Assembly (NCBI RefSeq): GCF_000499845.2
Contig: NC_023755.2
Span: 7,322,847-7,386,846, forward strand
From: Phaseolus vulgaris
Taxonomy: Eukaryota; Streptophyta; Magnoliopsida; Fabales; Fabaceae
Reading direction: 5' to 3'
Length of the DNA: 64,000 bases
A program made the translations under genes and the position numbers. Of the stretch, positions 37,680 through 49,000 are shown in pieces (positions within the stretch are counted from its first letter, which is position 1; each line of letters opens with the position of its first letter). The notes below the pieces were generated by a model that did not search any database, was not told the DNA's origin, and saw only the letters and a program-made list of their open reading frames with translations.

Positions 37680-38180
37680 TTTAACTCTAATTATGCATTG
37701 ATCTTATTTATTTATTTATATAATTTAATTTACTTTTAGTTATTTTTATTTATATTTATTTCATTTAATTTATCTTTCTAATCTTATTTATTTATTTATA
37801 TTTATGTCATTTAATTTATTTTTAGTTACACACCACTTTTATTTATTTATTTATATTTATATTATTTAATTTATTTTTATTTATGCACTAGTCGTATTTG
37901 TTTATTTTTATTTATACCATTTAATTTATTTTCAGTTAAGTACTATTCCTGCTTATTTATTTATATGTATATCATTTCATTTATCTTCAGTTATACTAGT
38001 TCTATTTACTTGTTTATTTATTTATATATTTTAAAATTTATCTATAGTTAAATGATTTTGTTTATTATTTATTTATATTTATGTCATTTAATTTATATTC
38101 ATATTAGTCCTTTTATTATTTATTTATTTATATTTATGTGATTAATGTATCTCCTGATTCTATTTATTAATTTATATTTT
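37680..38180. repeat. Degenerate tandem array, ~60-bp unit
   Basis: About eight imperfect copies of a unit like 'tttatttatttatatttatg', then 'tcatttaatttatttttagt', then 'tatgcactagtccta'. 'tcatttaattta' recurs at about 37768, 37808, 38087 and variants between. Preceded by a TA microsatellite (37652-37672). It lies just before LTR-like copy 2; copy 1 lacks it. Confidence 0.7.
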
Positions 38181-38218
38181 TGTTATTTTATTTTCCTATA
38201 ATATACTTATCCATATTT

Positions 38219-39238
38219 ATTTATTTAAAATACTTTCTTTAATTGCTATTTTATATTATTTGTTTTTTTTATAATTCAAAGAAATATATAAAGTAATAAT
38301 AAAAAAAAGTAAAAGTAATTATTATTTTTTAATGAGTTTGGATAAAAGAAAGTTAACTATATGTTTTATTTATTTTTTATACTTTTTTTTTATATGTTTG
38401 AATGATGTGTATAAATTATTGGTAAGATGAATATGGTGTATTTTAATAGTTATCATGCTATGTGATTCTTGAAAGTGTTAAAGAATATGTCAATCGAGAA
38501 ATAGTCATAAAATTTGTTTCATTGAGTTAAAACCATGTTAATGTATTAGTCTTTGTGTTTGGAAAGTTACGCTTTGATACATTACGGGATGAAAGGCAGA
38601 GACCATGGTGGGGTCTATACGGAAGTTACCAAGTAGGTGAATATCTGAATAACTTAGAATAATGTCTTGGATTAGGATATTCATAGGCCAAACTTGGGAC
38701 TATGTGACACATGCTCAACATCGCCAATGTTAGGTAGTGAGTAGATATACCTTTGTGTGGACTGATAAATGGTCCATATTCTCGAGAAAAATAGTTATAA
38801 TTGTATCAATGTTCTTAATGAGAAATACTCAACTTCCTAATTAATTCCTAAATAATTTTTTATGTTCATAGTGGATCATCATAAGTGGAATATGGACTCA
38901 TATGTTGGTAAAATGAGCTTGAGTCTTATGGTTGTAGGTCAGGTCATAGGTCTTCATTCTTTGCATGATGTGTTAAGTTTATTACAATTAACATTTAAGA
39001 CTATTTTCCATGTTTTTCTTTCATATGTACCTATCGTATGAGTAGAAGGATAACTTGCTCAATAAAAATTGTTTTGGAAAAATCTCGAAAGATCTTCTCT
39101 AGAAAGATGACTTGTGAAGAATTTGGAATGTTTAAAATATATAGATAATTATATACTGTGATTTAAAACTCTTATTATTGTACTAAACTTATATGGTTTT
39201 GTAATATATTATAAATAATTATAAAGATGTAAAATACC

Positions 39239-39286
<48 letters not shown>

Positions 39287-39392
39287 GTTATGTTATGACT
39301 AATGTTCTATGTGAGAAAATCTTATTACAAAAAAATATACTCCCGACTTATAATTAAATAACAATTATTTATATGATAGTTAGGGTGTTACA
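38219..39392. repeat. LTR-like repeat, copy 2 (ends TTAGGGTGTTACA)
   Basis: Direct-orientation homologue of 25671-26893, clearly alignable but diverged. It contains a longer (AT)n tract at 39242-39283 where copy 1 has a shorter one, and it ends at the same 'agggtgttaca'. No internal retroelement genes on either side. Confidence 0.6.
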
Positions 39393-41399
39393 CACATCAC
39401 AAACATAACCTTTTTTAACTAATAATTATAGGATTAGACCCTACAAATTGGATTCTATGTGTTTAGTTATTTTGTATAGAGAATTACACATGACCACAAT
39501 ATGAGAGTATAGACAATGAGCGAATGTGCGTTATTATTATAATCATGGACATAACATCATATGCCATACATCATGTTCATTTTCAACATTCAACCAACTT
39601 TCCTATTAATGTGCAAATGGAACCAAGACTAAGTGAACTTTCGAAACACGTCTTACAATGATCTAATTAGGTATAAAATAAAGATAAATTATATTTAAGG
39701 TAATCAAGTACAACTTATAACAAAACAATATGTCATATTCTTCTTTATTTTTTCACTTAATGTTATTTTTTTGTTACATTTTTTTAAAATAAACATCATT
39801 TTATTGCAATTTTTATGGACTTTTGGAGCTATCAATGTCGATCCAAGCCTATAAGGATGAATAATAATTTACATAATGCAACACAGTAATTTGTTTTGCA
39901 ATTGTTAATGATATCAGTATGATAGGTAAGGTTATATTTCAGTATACTATAGGAAGTCCCTTCCTTGCCTAACAATTTGAAGTTACAAAAAGTTGACATG
40001 TGAGGACGAGTTGATGAGAGTTGGGTAACAAAACATGTCTGGTGGATTGATGTGTAGAATAACAAACATGAACTATTGCTGATTGATAATTTGACAAAAG
40101 AACTTTTGTTCTACATACATGAAATGGTAGATATCTAATTTCATCTACCTCTTTCTATGCCACAACTACTTCAATATTTAAGTAACCAACATCCTAAATA
40201 AACTCCACCACCTACGCTCAAAATTGGTACCTCCCTCCCTCGTTATTTTTTGGTTCCTAAAAACATTCATGGACAACTCCTATGTATATGATGTCTTCAC
40301 TATAATCGATTATGAATGACGAATAACATTAATTTGTATCAAGTTCTAATGCTCATATGTAAAATTTATTTTTAACAAATATTAAAAAACTAACTATAGT
40401 CCATGCTTAGATGTAATTCCTTAGGGCATTTTTAGATTCAAGTGAACAATTCTACTCCTCGGTTTCTAAATTACTATACATACTAATACATGAGCACAAA
40501 ATTTATGAGGTTTTCGTGTTGATGGCCAACAATACCCCTTTACCCAAAGAACAACCCCTTCCCAAACAATAATCTCAATCCAAAGAACAACTAACCCAAC
40601 ACATAACATGTCATTTTCATTATGAAATTCAATGTCATTATGGAAACTAAAAATTCAAAAATTTATAATAATAATGTTTATACTCAATATTAACTTTGCT
40701 GTATTACAAATTATTCTAAATCTTAATTTTATATCCGTAATATATTATTTTTATACCACTTAAAAATTATTAAATAATATATATAATAACATTGTAGTTG
40801 CAATTTAATATATTCGTAAATATAAATAAGACTTCATTATTTGAAAATTATGTTAATATTAAATTAATAAAAATATTTGCAATGTTAAAGGTTTATTTTA
40901 AAATATGAAATTTAAAATGTTGATTTAAATTATTATATAACAAAATAATTTTTTAATAATTATTAATTTAACTTGTACCTAATTATGTTAATATTAATAA
41001 TTAATATTAGTAATTTAAATATATGTGAATAAGTATTTAAATTAAATTTAATTATTATTTCATTGTTATAACAAATTTAATGATTCATATAAATTATTAA
41101 TAAAAAAAATGGTAATAATTTTTTATTAATAATTTTAATTTATGTAAAAATAGATAGATATTAAAAATATATTGAAGAAGTTAACAAAAAATTTATTGTC
41201 ACACACTTTGTTATATTATAAATAATAGTTCTAAAATCCTCATATATCAAATTCAAATCATAAAGAAGTGTTATAACTAAATTTAGTGTGTCTTTATCAT
41301 GATTTATTATTTTATAAATATCTTTTCTAAAAACCTAAAAATAATTTTAGAGTAAAAGTTGTATAATTAAAATGACATCTGAATATTATATTATTAACG
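39393..41399. other. AT-rich non-coding DNA
   Basis: A 77-codon minus ORF at 39832-40065 has no recognisable domain. No repeats beyond simple AT-rich sequence noted. Confidence 0.4.
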
Positions 41400-43493
41400 T
41401 GAAAAATGTATATAAATAGAAATTTCACTTATTCAAGTTTCATTTTAAAAGAAATAACATCTCTCTAAAACACTTTCTTTTTTTTCATTCCTCAGCCTTC
41501 TCTCTAACTTTTTTAGCCCATTCTTCATTAGACTAGCAATCGAAGTTTGCCATTTGATTCTTGACAACGAATACTACAAAACTATATGATCATAATTTTA
41601 ATTAAAGTAAGTTAATTTTTGCTCATTTTCATTTTTGGTATTGGACTTTTTAGTTTTGGTTTTGATATATGTTTTGCATGTAGTGTTTTTGGCTTCAAGA
41701 TTAGTTCTTGTTAGTTTAGAGTTTAAGTGATATAGTTGAATCATTGATTAAGATTTTGTGGTGCATGTTAAGCTATCCTTGGGTTATGTAGCATTGAAGC
41801 TCTTTCTGAGCACACCTACTCAAAGTTAGGTAAGAGAAACTAGTTTTATTTTTCAATAAAATCCTAAGTTAGAAGATCTAGATGCGGGGTGCTCTCAACC
41901 CCAAATTCGTTAAGCGTTTTTTCCTGCGCTTAAAAAGGATTTTACATGCAGAGTTAGCAGAGTTCTCAATCTCAAATCCACTTAGCAAATTTTCCCTACG
42001 CTCAAAGAATTTAAGTTGTCGTTTTGGGGGCTACCAGCCTCAAATCCGCTCAGCCAAATTTCATACGCTTAATGAATTTGAGATATAATTTTTGTGTGTT
42101 TTCTGCCTCAAATTCTCTCAGCCAAATTTCCATGCGCTCAACCAATTTTCTCGGGCTAATGTCTATCTTAATTGAATCAAGCCATTTTGACAACATTTGT
42201 CATTTTTTGCTTAAATACCTTTTATTTCTCAGCTATAAGTTATAAAATTCAATCAAATCTTTTGAAAGTTTATTGATTTGTAAATTAGAAGTGATTATAA
42301 CATTTAAAGATCTATATTTGATTAAAATTATTCAACTTAAGTGTTTAAACTAATTTATTCAATTGATTTGTGAAATTTAATGTTATGTGACTGTTGTTGA
42401 TAATTTTTAACTAGATTAAAAGTATAAATTTCTGTATGATGAAATGATATGTTGATGAATGTGATGAAGTATGAAATTATGTCAAAATGTGGCTGAGACA
42501 TAGTATTTTCAGGAAAGGAAATATTTTGTTGAGATTATTATGAAAGTGTATGGGCTTGTGATGTACTCTGGAAAGGGATGATCCTGACTCTACTAGTATC
42601 TTAAAATCATATAGATGAAGAGTATTAGGTAGTAAGAGTCAAAGAAGGTTCATATGATTGAGTTTGAGGTTTGAAAGAACTGATCAAAGTAGATCATATG
42701 AATTTACCCATGTCATGTGATGATGGATTCCTTAAAGGGGAGACTATGTTGCGATGAGAATATAGTAATATGACAGGTGCAAGTCTTTGAGTGCTAATTT
42801 CAATACAATGATCTTTTGGAAGTAGAGTCAAGTAATTGTGTATGTTAGTAAATGGATTTTGACATGAGCAATATGAATTATGAGTTATGATAGGCACTTG
42901 ATTGCCTTGAGAAAACACATGAAAGTAATGAATTGTGTGTTTGTGATTTAAAGTTACATTTATATTCGAAGTTTAAAAAATTCCTAGCTTACTCTATTGT
43001 TTGTATTGTGTTTGTTTTTCCTTATTTGTGATTGTACTTGGTCGATTGGTCTTGATTTAATTTCCGACTTATTATTTTTTTATCCGAGGAACATCGTAGC
43101 TCAGTAGAGCACAAAGCAACATGCATTTTATATCTGTCTTTTATAAATATGCCTGGATTTTTGGGTTTTTTTGTTAAATCAGTATTATTCCATTTAAGAT
43201 ACGCCAAAATTAAATAATTGAGTGACTTAAGTTTCGGGGAGTTGCTGATAAATCTATTATGACCCCATAAAAAGGGGTAAATGATTTTGCAGGTGATAGA
43301 GCTCCATATAGTATAAATGAAATGTTTTTATTTTTATGACTTTTTGTTTGATATATGTAAATATTAGATTATATACTAAGAAAAATGCATTTTGAAATAA
43401 TACATTATATATATATATATATTTTTTTTTTTTAATTAGATATGTACATGCATAATACTATAGTATTTAAAGAATATAATTAGGGATGTTACA
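41400..43493 (+). repeat. Ty3-type LTR-like region with CTCAGC array (ends GGGATGTTACA)
   Basis: The plus-strand layout has TATA-like 'gtatataaatag' (about 41408), a pyrimidine-rich leader (41460-41520), a degenerate tandem block (41885-42165), another TATA-like 'gcttaaatacctttt' (about 42207), and a terminus 'ttagggatgttaca' at 43493. That terminus resembles the two LTR-like copies at 26.9 and 39.4 kb. It includes a TA microsatellite at 43406-43422. The left boundary is unclear and no pol is present. Confidence 0.45.
41885..42165 (+). repeat. Degenerate tandem repeat, ~70-bp unit
   Basis: Four imperfect copies of a unit built on 'cctcaaatccgctcagccaa' and 'atttcatacgctcaatgaat', starting near 41896, 41968, 42040 and 42102. 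Open reading frames across it (41882-42088, 42024-42245) repeat the same residues and are by-products of the array. Confidence 0.65.
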
Positions 43494-44690
43494 ACATTCT
43501 TAAGTTTTTTTTCTCTACTTTTATGTTATATTTTTAATATTTTTTAATGGTTATTGACTCTAAACAATACTATTATACTAAATAGACATAAATACTACAC
43601 AAAATAATTAAGCTTGTCATAAAAAGTTAGAAGTTGAAAAAAATACAAGTAACTAATATTATTAAAGCAACTTTAAATTAATAATGGTATATTCAACTTT
43701 TATAATAATAATTTTGTGATAAATTATTATATTCACTACTAAATTAAATTTAATAATAACCATAAATGTATAATGTTATACTATATTTATCAGTATATTT
43801 ATAATACTATTTATAATTGAAATGTACTTCAAATATTTTTTAACTACTATTTTTATAATTAATGCTACATTTATAAATTTATTAGCAATACTAAATCTAA
43901 ATTAATAATAATCATTTGTTTTCAATTAATAATAATAATAATAAAATTATTATTTTTAATATACAAAAATAGTAAAATTATGAAATTTGAATTTATTAAT
44001 AATAATTCATATGGAAAATAATTTATACTCACATTAATTATCATTTTTTAGTTTTTTATTATTTGTATGCTACAACAATGTCAAAATAGTTATTAATTTT
44101 ATTATTGCTCATATATAGATATATATTGTAACATTTTTAATAATACTAAAAAGTTCAAGTTAAATAGTAATTAAAACCTTTAATATTTTAAAATTTTTAA
44201 TTAATTTTAAATTAAATTGATTTTAAGATAATCATAAATTATTATTATTAATTTTATTTACAATTTTGTAATATTTTAAAACCTTATACATGTTTATTTA
44301 AATTATAAAAGATATCTTAGATATAGCCTTTAATAGTATCTACATAATAAGAGTTGAAGGGTTGTGGATAAGAGCAGTGGGACAAGGTTCCCAAATCAAA
44401 ATTGACTCATCAAACAAAGTATCAGATAAGCTTAACAATTTTCCAACACAATTTCTACAAATAAATACTAAATTCCCTCATTTTTTCTAAATAAAGAAAA
44501 GTGTGTCATTGGGTTAATTTTTCTTTAATTGCATAAGATTTTAATAATTTTGAATTCATAAAATATGTGATAGGGAGTATATAATAAAAATATTTGTTGA
44601 GTTGGTAGAAATGATTAAGCTAAAAGAGAGACTTAACTGTTAATTTTGTAATGGAAAATAAAAAGTGAAGTTTTTAATTTTGTGTGGAAA
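43494..44690. other. AT-rich DNA upstream of the DUF1645/MAKR-like gene
   Basis: No gene or defined repeat seen. Distal promoter elements could lie in the last few hundred bases, but nothing specific was recognised. Confidence 0.35.
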
Positions 44691-44692
44691 GA

Positions 44693-44916
44693 AGAGAGAG
44701 AGAGAGAAAAGAGGGAGACACGTGGCCCTAGTTTCCATGTAGGCGGAGAGAACTGTTATATATGCGTCTCCTTCTGCCACTCTCCATTGCTAACCTTAAC
44801 CTTAACCTTCACCTTCTTCACCAACACACTCTCTGTTATCTTCTTCTTCTTCTTCTTCTCCTTGTTTCCTTCATTCATTCCACACAAAAAACACACCCTT
44901 GCATGATCCTCTCACA
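44693..44916 (+). promoter_or_regulatory. Core promoter and 5' leader of the DUF1645/MAKR-like gene
   Basis: In order: a GA tract (44693-44707), a G-box inside a perfect ABRE-type ACACGTGGC (44718-44726; CACGTG at 44719-44724), a TATA box TATATAT (44757-44763), then a C/T-rich leader with a CTT run (44840-44860). An out-of-frame ATG at 44903 lies 14 bases before the main ATG. The ABRE/G-box suggests possible abscisic-acid or bZIP responsiveness (family knowledge, not shown here). Confidence 0.7.
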
Positions 44917-46041
44917 ATGGCTTCCGCCTGCGTCAACAACATCGCAATCTCGCCGGAAACCACCTTCCTCGACCTCCCTCCCTGGCTCACGCCTCGCGGA
45001 TCCGAACCCGAACCCGACTTCGAGTTCCCCCTCGATACCCCCGCTACCATGCTCCCCGCCGACCAGCTCTTCTCCGACGGAAAACTAGTCCCTCTCCACC
45101 TCAAAACCCCCACCATCACCACCACCGTCACCGCCTTCCAAACCCTAACCCTAACCAACGCCGCAACAACCACCATCTCCCCTCAAACCCCCAAAACCCC
45201 TTCCTACACCGCCGCCACCGCCGCCACCGACCCCTATGTCTTCTCCCCCAAAGCCCCCCGCTGCTCCTCCCGCTGGAAAGACCTCCTTGGTCTTAAAAAA
45301 CTCTACCCCACCACCACCCTTACCAAATCCTCCCCCTGCACCACTTCCAAATCTCTAAAAAACCTCCTTCACCGCAAAACGGTGTCGTCTTCTACCAACT
45401 GCGAAAATGCGCCACTCCTCATAAACTCATCCGACGCCGAATCCCTCTCCATCTCCTCTCGCCTCTCTCTCTCCTCCTCCTCCTCCAGCCACGACCACGA
45501 CGACCTCCCTCGCCTCTCGCTAGATTCCGAAAAATCAAACCCTAACCCCAATATGACCTCAAACTTAACTCTTAACCTCAACCAGATCTCGATCCACCGA
45601 AACCCTAACCCTAGAATCCGATTAGTCAAACCCCGCGCCGGGTCCTTCGACTCCAACAAAACCGTTTTGGATCAGCCTTGCCGCCCTGGGAGGAGTCCGA
45701 TCCGGAGAGAATCCGAAACGGTGGGTTGCAGGGGAGTTTCCGTGGACAGCCCTAGAATGAACTCTTCCGGGAAAATCGTGTTCCAGAGCTTGGAACGAAG
45801 CTCGAGTTCTCCTAGCACGTTCAACGGTGGGCCCCGCTTCAAGCACCGTGGCATGGAGCGCTCTTATTCTGCTAACGTCAGAGTAACGCCCGTTCTCAAC
45901 GTCCCCGTCTGCTCCCTCCGTGGCTCGTCCAAATCCGGTTCGGTTTTCGGGTTCAGGCAACTGTTTTCTTCGCCGCAGAAGAAAGAAACTACGGGGAGTA
46001 TGAGGGGGCACCACCAAAGTGGTAGGAGTAATCGGAATTGA
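44917..46041 (+). CDS. Serine-rich plant protein of the DUF1645 / MAKR-like group
   Basis: Single-exon gene, 374 aa. The ATG at 44917 has strong context (ACAATGGC) and follows the promoter. N-terminal MASACVNN, then FEFPLDTP (about 35-42) and ADQLFSDGKLVPLHL (about 48-62). Next come SPKAPRCSSRWKDLLGLKKL (about 110-129), a Ser-rich stretch (about 175-195), and a conserved-looking C-terminus with RSYSANVRVTPVLNVPV and SVFGFRQLF (about 319-355). The order of an 'FEF' motif, a 'LFSDGK..PL' motif, a basic 'RWKDLLGLKK' motif and a Ser-rich, phosphorylatable body fits plant DUF1645 proteins and the related membrane-associated kinase regulators. I cannot separate these two by eye. No signal peptide or membrane segment. 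Basic patches could bind membranes or kinases (inference). C-rich third codon positions contrast sharply with the AT-rich surroundings. Confidence 0.9.
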   Translation: MASACVNNIAISPETTFLDLPPWLTPRGSEPEPDFEFPLDTPATMLPADQLFSDGKLVPLHLKTPTITTTVTAFQTLTLTNAATTTISPQTPKTPSYTAATAATDPYVFSPKAPRCSSRWKDLLGLKKLYPTTTLTKSSPCTTSKSLKNLLHRKTVSSSTNCENAPLLINSSDAESLSISSRLSLSSSSSSHDHDDLPRLSLDSEKSNPNPNMTSNLTLNLNQISIHRNPNPRIRLVKPRAGSFDSNKTVLDQPCRPGRSPIRRESETVGCRGVSVDSPRMNSSGKIVFQSLERSSSSPSTFNGGPRFKHRGMERSYSANVRVTPVLNVPVCSLRGSSKSGSVFGFRQLFSSPQKKETTGSMRGHHQSGRSNRN

Positions 46042-49000
46042 CGTAAATACCCTTGTTTAGAGGAAGAAAAAGGGTAACATATTATTGACTAGGCTTTTTT
46101 GTTTTTGGCTTTTTTCACCCTTTTTGCCGCTTGATCAATCAATCTCTCTCTCTGTTCTGTTTTTATCTAATCCCGGAATGGAAATATTGCAGGAAGAGGC
46201 ATGGTGTTGATTGGGGGGTTTGGTTGGTTCATTTAATTTGATTTTCTTAAAGCTTTAGGTTCATTAATGTAAATACGCGAGGTGGGGTTCCATGGATTTT
46301 AGATGCCCTTGTTGTTTTCTTAGCTTCATGATAATTGATAAAAGATCCCGTTACTGTGGCTGAAACAGTGAGCTCTTTGGTTTCTTACGGCGCTTTTTTT
46401 TTAATTTTTTTAAATTGATAGTGGGAAAGTAAAAAGTGATTTTTTTATTAGTATTAAAATGTTTCTAGATCTATGGTGGTAACATGTTGAGTTTATCTCG
46501 TGCGTCTGTTTGTGGGTTTTTGTTTTTTTGGTTATTTATTTTTTCTTTGTTGTGAAGTGTTTTGGGAAATGATGCTAAAAATGCAATCAGAGGAGTCATC
46601 TCTGCTGAATTATTATTTGCACGTCAGTCTGATCCCAAACCTTTCATGGCTTACTATGAAGTTTTAATTAAATCTAAGTGACAAATTATTGTCTATTTTT
46701 AATCTATGATGTGTTATGTATGTGTATATTATGTTTTCTTTTCTCGGGTGGAATTGGTATGAGGGTGGTCCACGTGTGACGTTCATGGAAGATTGAATAG
46801 GGTGGGGGGGGCAGGGTTGTTATCTTTTATTTCTTTTAATCAAGATGTGTGTACTTTGATCTTGGAGATGGGATGAGTTTCCCAGAAGGGATTATGATCC
46901 TTGAATGAATAATCTAACACAATTTCACTATTAAATTTGCCCTTTGTGTGCGTCCGAGATATTGATGGAGGGGTGGAACAGAACACCCACAATTTGGGTC
47001 ATCTATGTTTGTTGTCCGTCAGGGTTTTATGGTTTTGTTGGATGAAGTTGTTTGTTCAGTTGATGATGGATCCGTTGGATGAGAAGATCAGAGTCATGGA
47101 CATGATGGGGTCCCTTGGTAATTAGATATGGTAGGACCATTTCCTGTTTGCTAGAAGCAATTTGATATTTGGTATAAGCAAAGTGCATAATTGAGGGAAA
47201 GGATATGTTGAAAAGTTGAATGGCTTTGGACCCCTTCCCCTTTTCCATCCTTTATGGTGATAGTAATGCTTCTAGTTCCGTGGTACTATCATGCCTCTTC
47301 CTCACTTTCAAATTATATGGATTAAACTCCTAATTAGATTGGACCCTTTGTCTCGGTTCATCATCCATTTATTCCCATTTCCAAATCCCAAACTTCATCC
47401 ATAGATAATAGGTCAAGATTTATATATATTTATATTACACACGCATCTTGTACTCCACTAGTACCAGGGAGGCTGTGATCAAACAAAATTCTTGAGCAAC
47501 GGAAACGAAAAGTGTCCCAACCAAGGAGATATAAAATAATGATTTTTGTTTTGTTTTTGTAGTAGTTAGGAATAGGCTAAAATCACGTGGCTAACATGTT
47601 GCCATACTCTTAGGCTATTAGCCACCGTAAAAGCCAAAACCCATGTGAAGAGAGCGTGATCATTTTTAATTTTCTAAATAAAAACTAAAATGAATGTTTC
47701 TGTTTGTGTATCAGATGTGAATTACTTTTAATTATTAACACTTCTTCTAATTTGGAACGAGTAAAGCAATGAAGAAACTAAAACATGGGCGTGGAAATTG
47801 AAAGAATAATTTTACAGGGATAACTAAACTAATACAATGAATTGTTTTGTGGGTAAAATTGATAATGTTATTAATTTGGAAATGATATAGTTGAGTAGGT
47901 ATTGCACAAAATTCAGTTGTGGTTGTTGTTGAAGTGGCGTCCCATCTCTCACCTCGCGCATGCTCTGGAGTCTGGGGTTCTGTATCTATGACTCTTAACT
48001 TTGATTTGACATTTTCTCATTCAAGCCCTAGCATAGCATTCTATACCCTATTCCATCTCCCAGATAACACCGTGCTCCAAGAATATACTTCCTCCATATA
48101 TACATATAAATATTTATACATCCTTTCAACAAATAAATGGAAAAGTGTTTATAATATTATATTTTATATTTTAAACCTATTTATGACTCCCAAGGTCTGA
48201 TACCATATTGCTTTTGATGTTTAGGAATTTATAAAATAATGATAAAATGGTATTCAGACATAAAACTAATATTTGAAAGGTAGGGATCATGGCATGCTAT
48301 CCAGAGTTTCTAGTTTGGAGCAATTTGTTGCACCCCATAGCATAGCATAGAAATGAAGAAAAGCACGAAAACCTGAAAACCCTACCTAGGCAGCATTGCA
48401 GCCATGATGAGCCATCTTGCACCTTTTTATTTTCTTTTTATATATATTTAGGCTTTTTCGTCCATACTCAGATTTTGATGCATCTGATATGATATGATAT
48501 GGGTGAGCTGTGTTGACCAGTCCTAAGCGAGTAGTCCCCATTATAATACCACATTTGTTCCCATTAGAGTTTGGGCTTTGTGACAACGTGAAAATGGATG
48601 CACCTACCAACACTTCTTTTTATAGTCATGCTGCCTGTGTCTGTTTACTGTGTCCCAATGCAGCATCGCAAGGCTACTTCTGTCTTTTCACATGTGGAGG
48701 GAAGTGCAAGGGCCAAGTCCTTGTAGTTGTAGTTGTAATTGTAGCAGAGTTAGTAGTAGTAGGGTCACGTGCCCCAAACTGATTCCCTAAATCCAAATAA
48801 CCCCTAGATTCTTGCCATATTTTGCTAGTTTATTCGTATTCTTAATTAATTTCATTATGAAAGCCAGCCAGCCAGCCAGCCAGGTCAGGATTGTGTGACG
48901 TGACTTATAATAGTTTGGTTGTTTTGGTTAGTGAGCTCAACTTTGTCATTACTTTCTCTCCTTTGCTTTATATGGAGACGAGGATGGATACGTGCAATCA

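Noticed and set aside
44762..45088. 108-codon ORF starting with a Leu-rich, signal-like stretch
   Set aside because: Its first ATG overlaps the TATA box and so is probably not transcribed. The Leu run is the CTT leader read in frame. Only the internal ATG at 44903 matters, as an upstream ORF.
45369..46017. Antisense ORFs of 96 and 131 codons opposite the DUF1645/MAKR-like gene
   Set aside because: They are created by the GC-rich codon bias of the sense gene, have no recognised domain and no promoter of their own.
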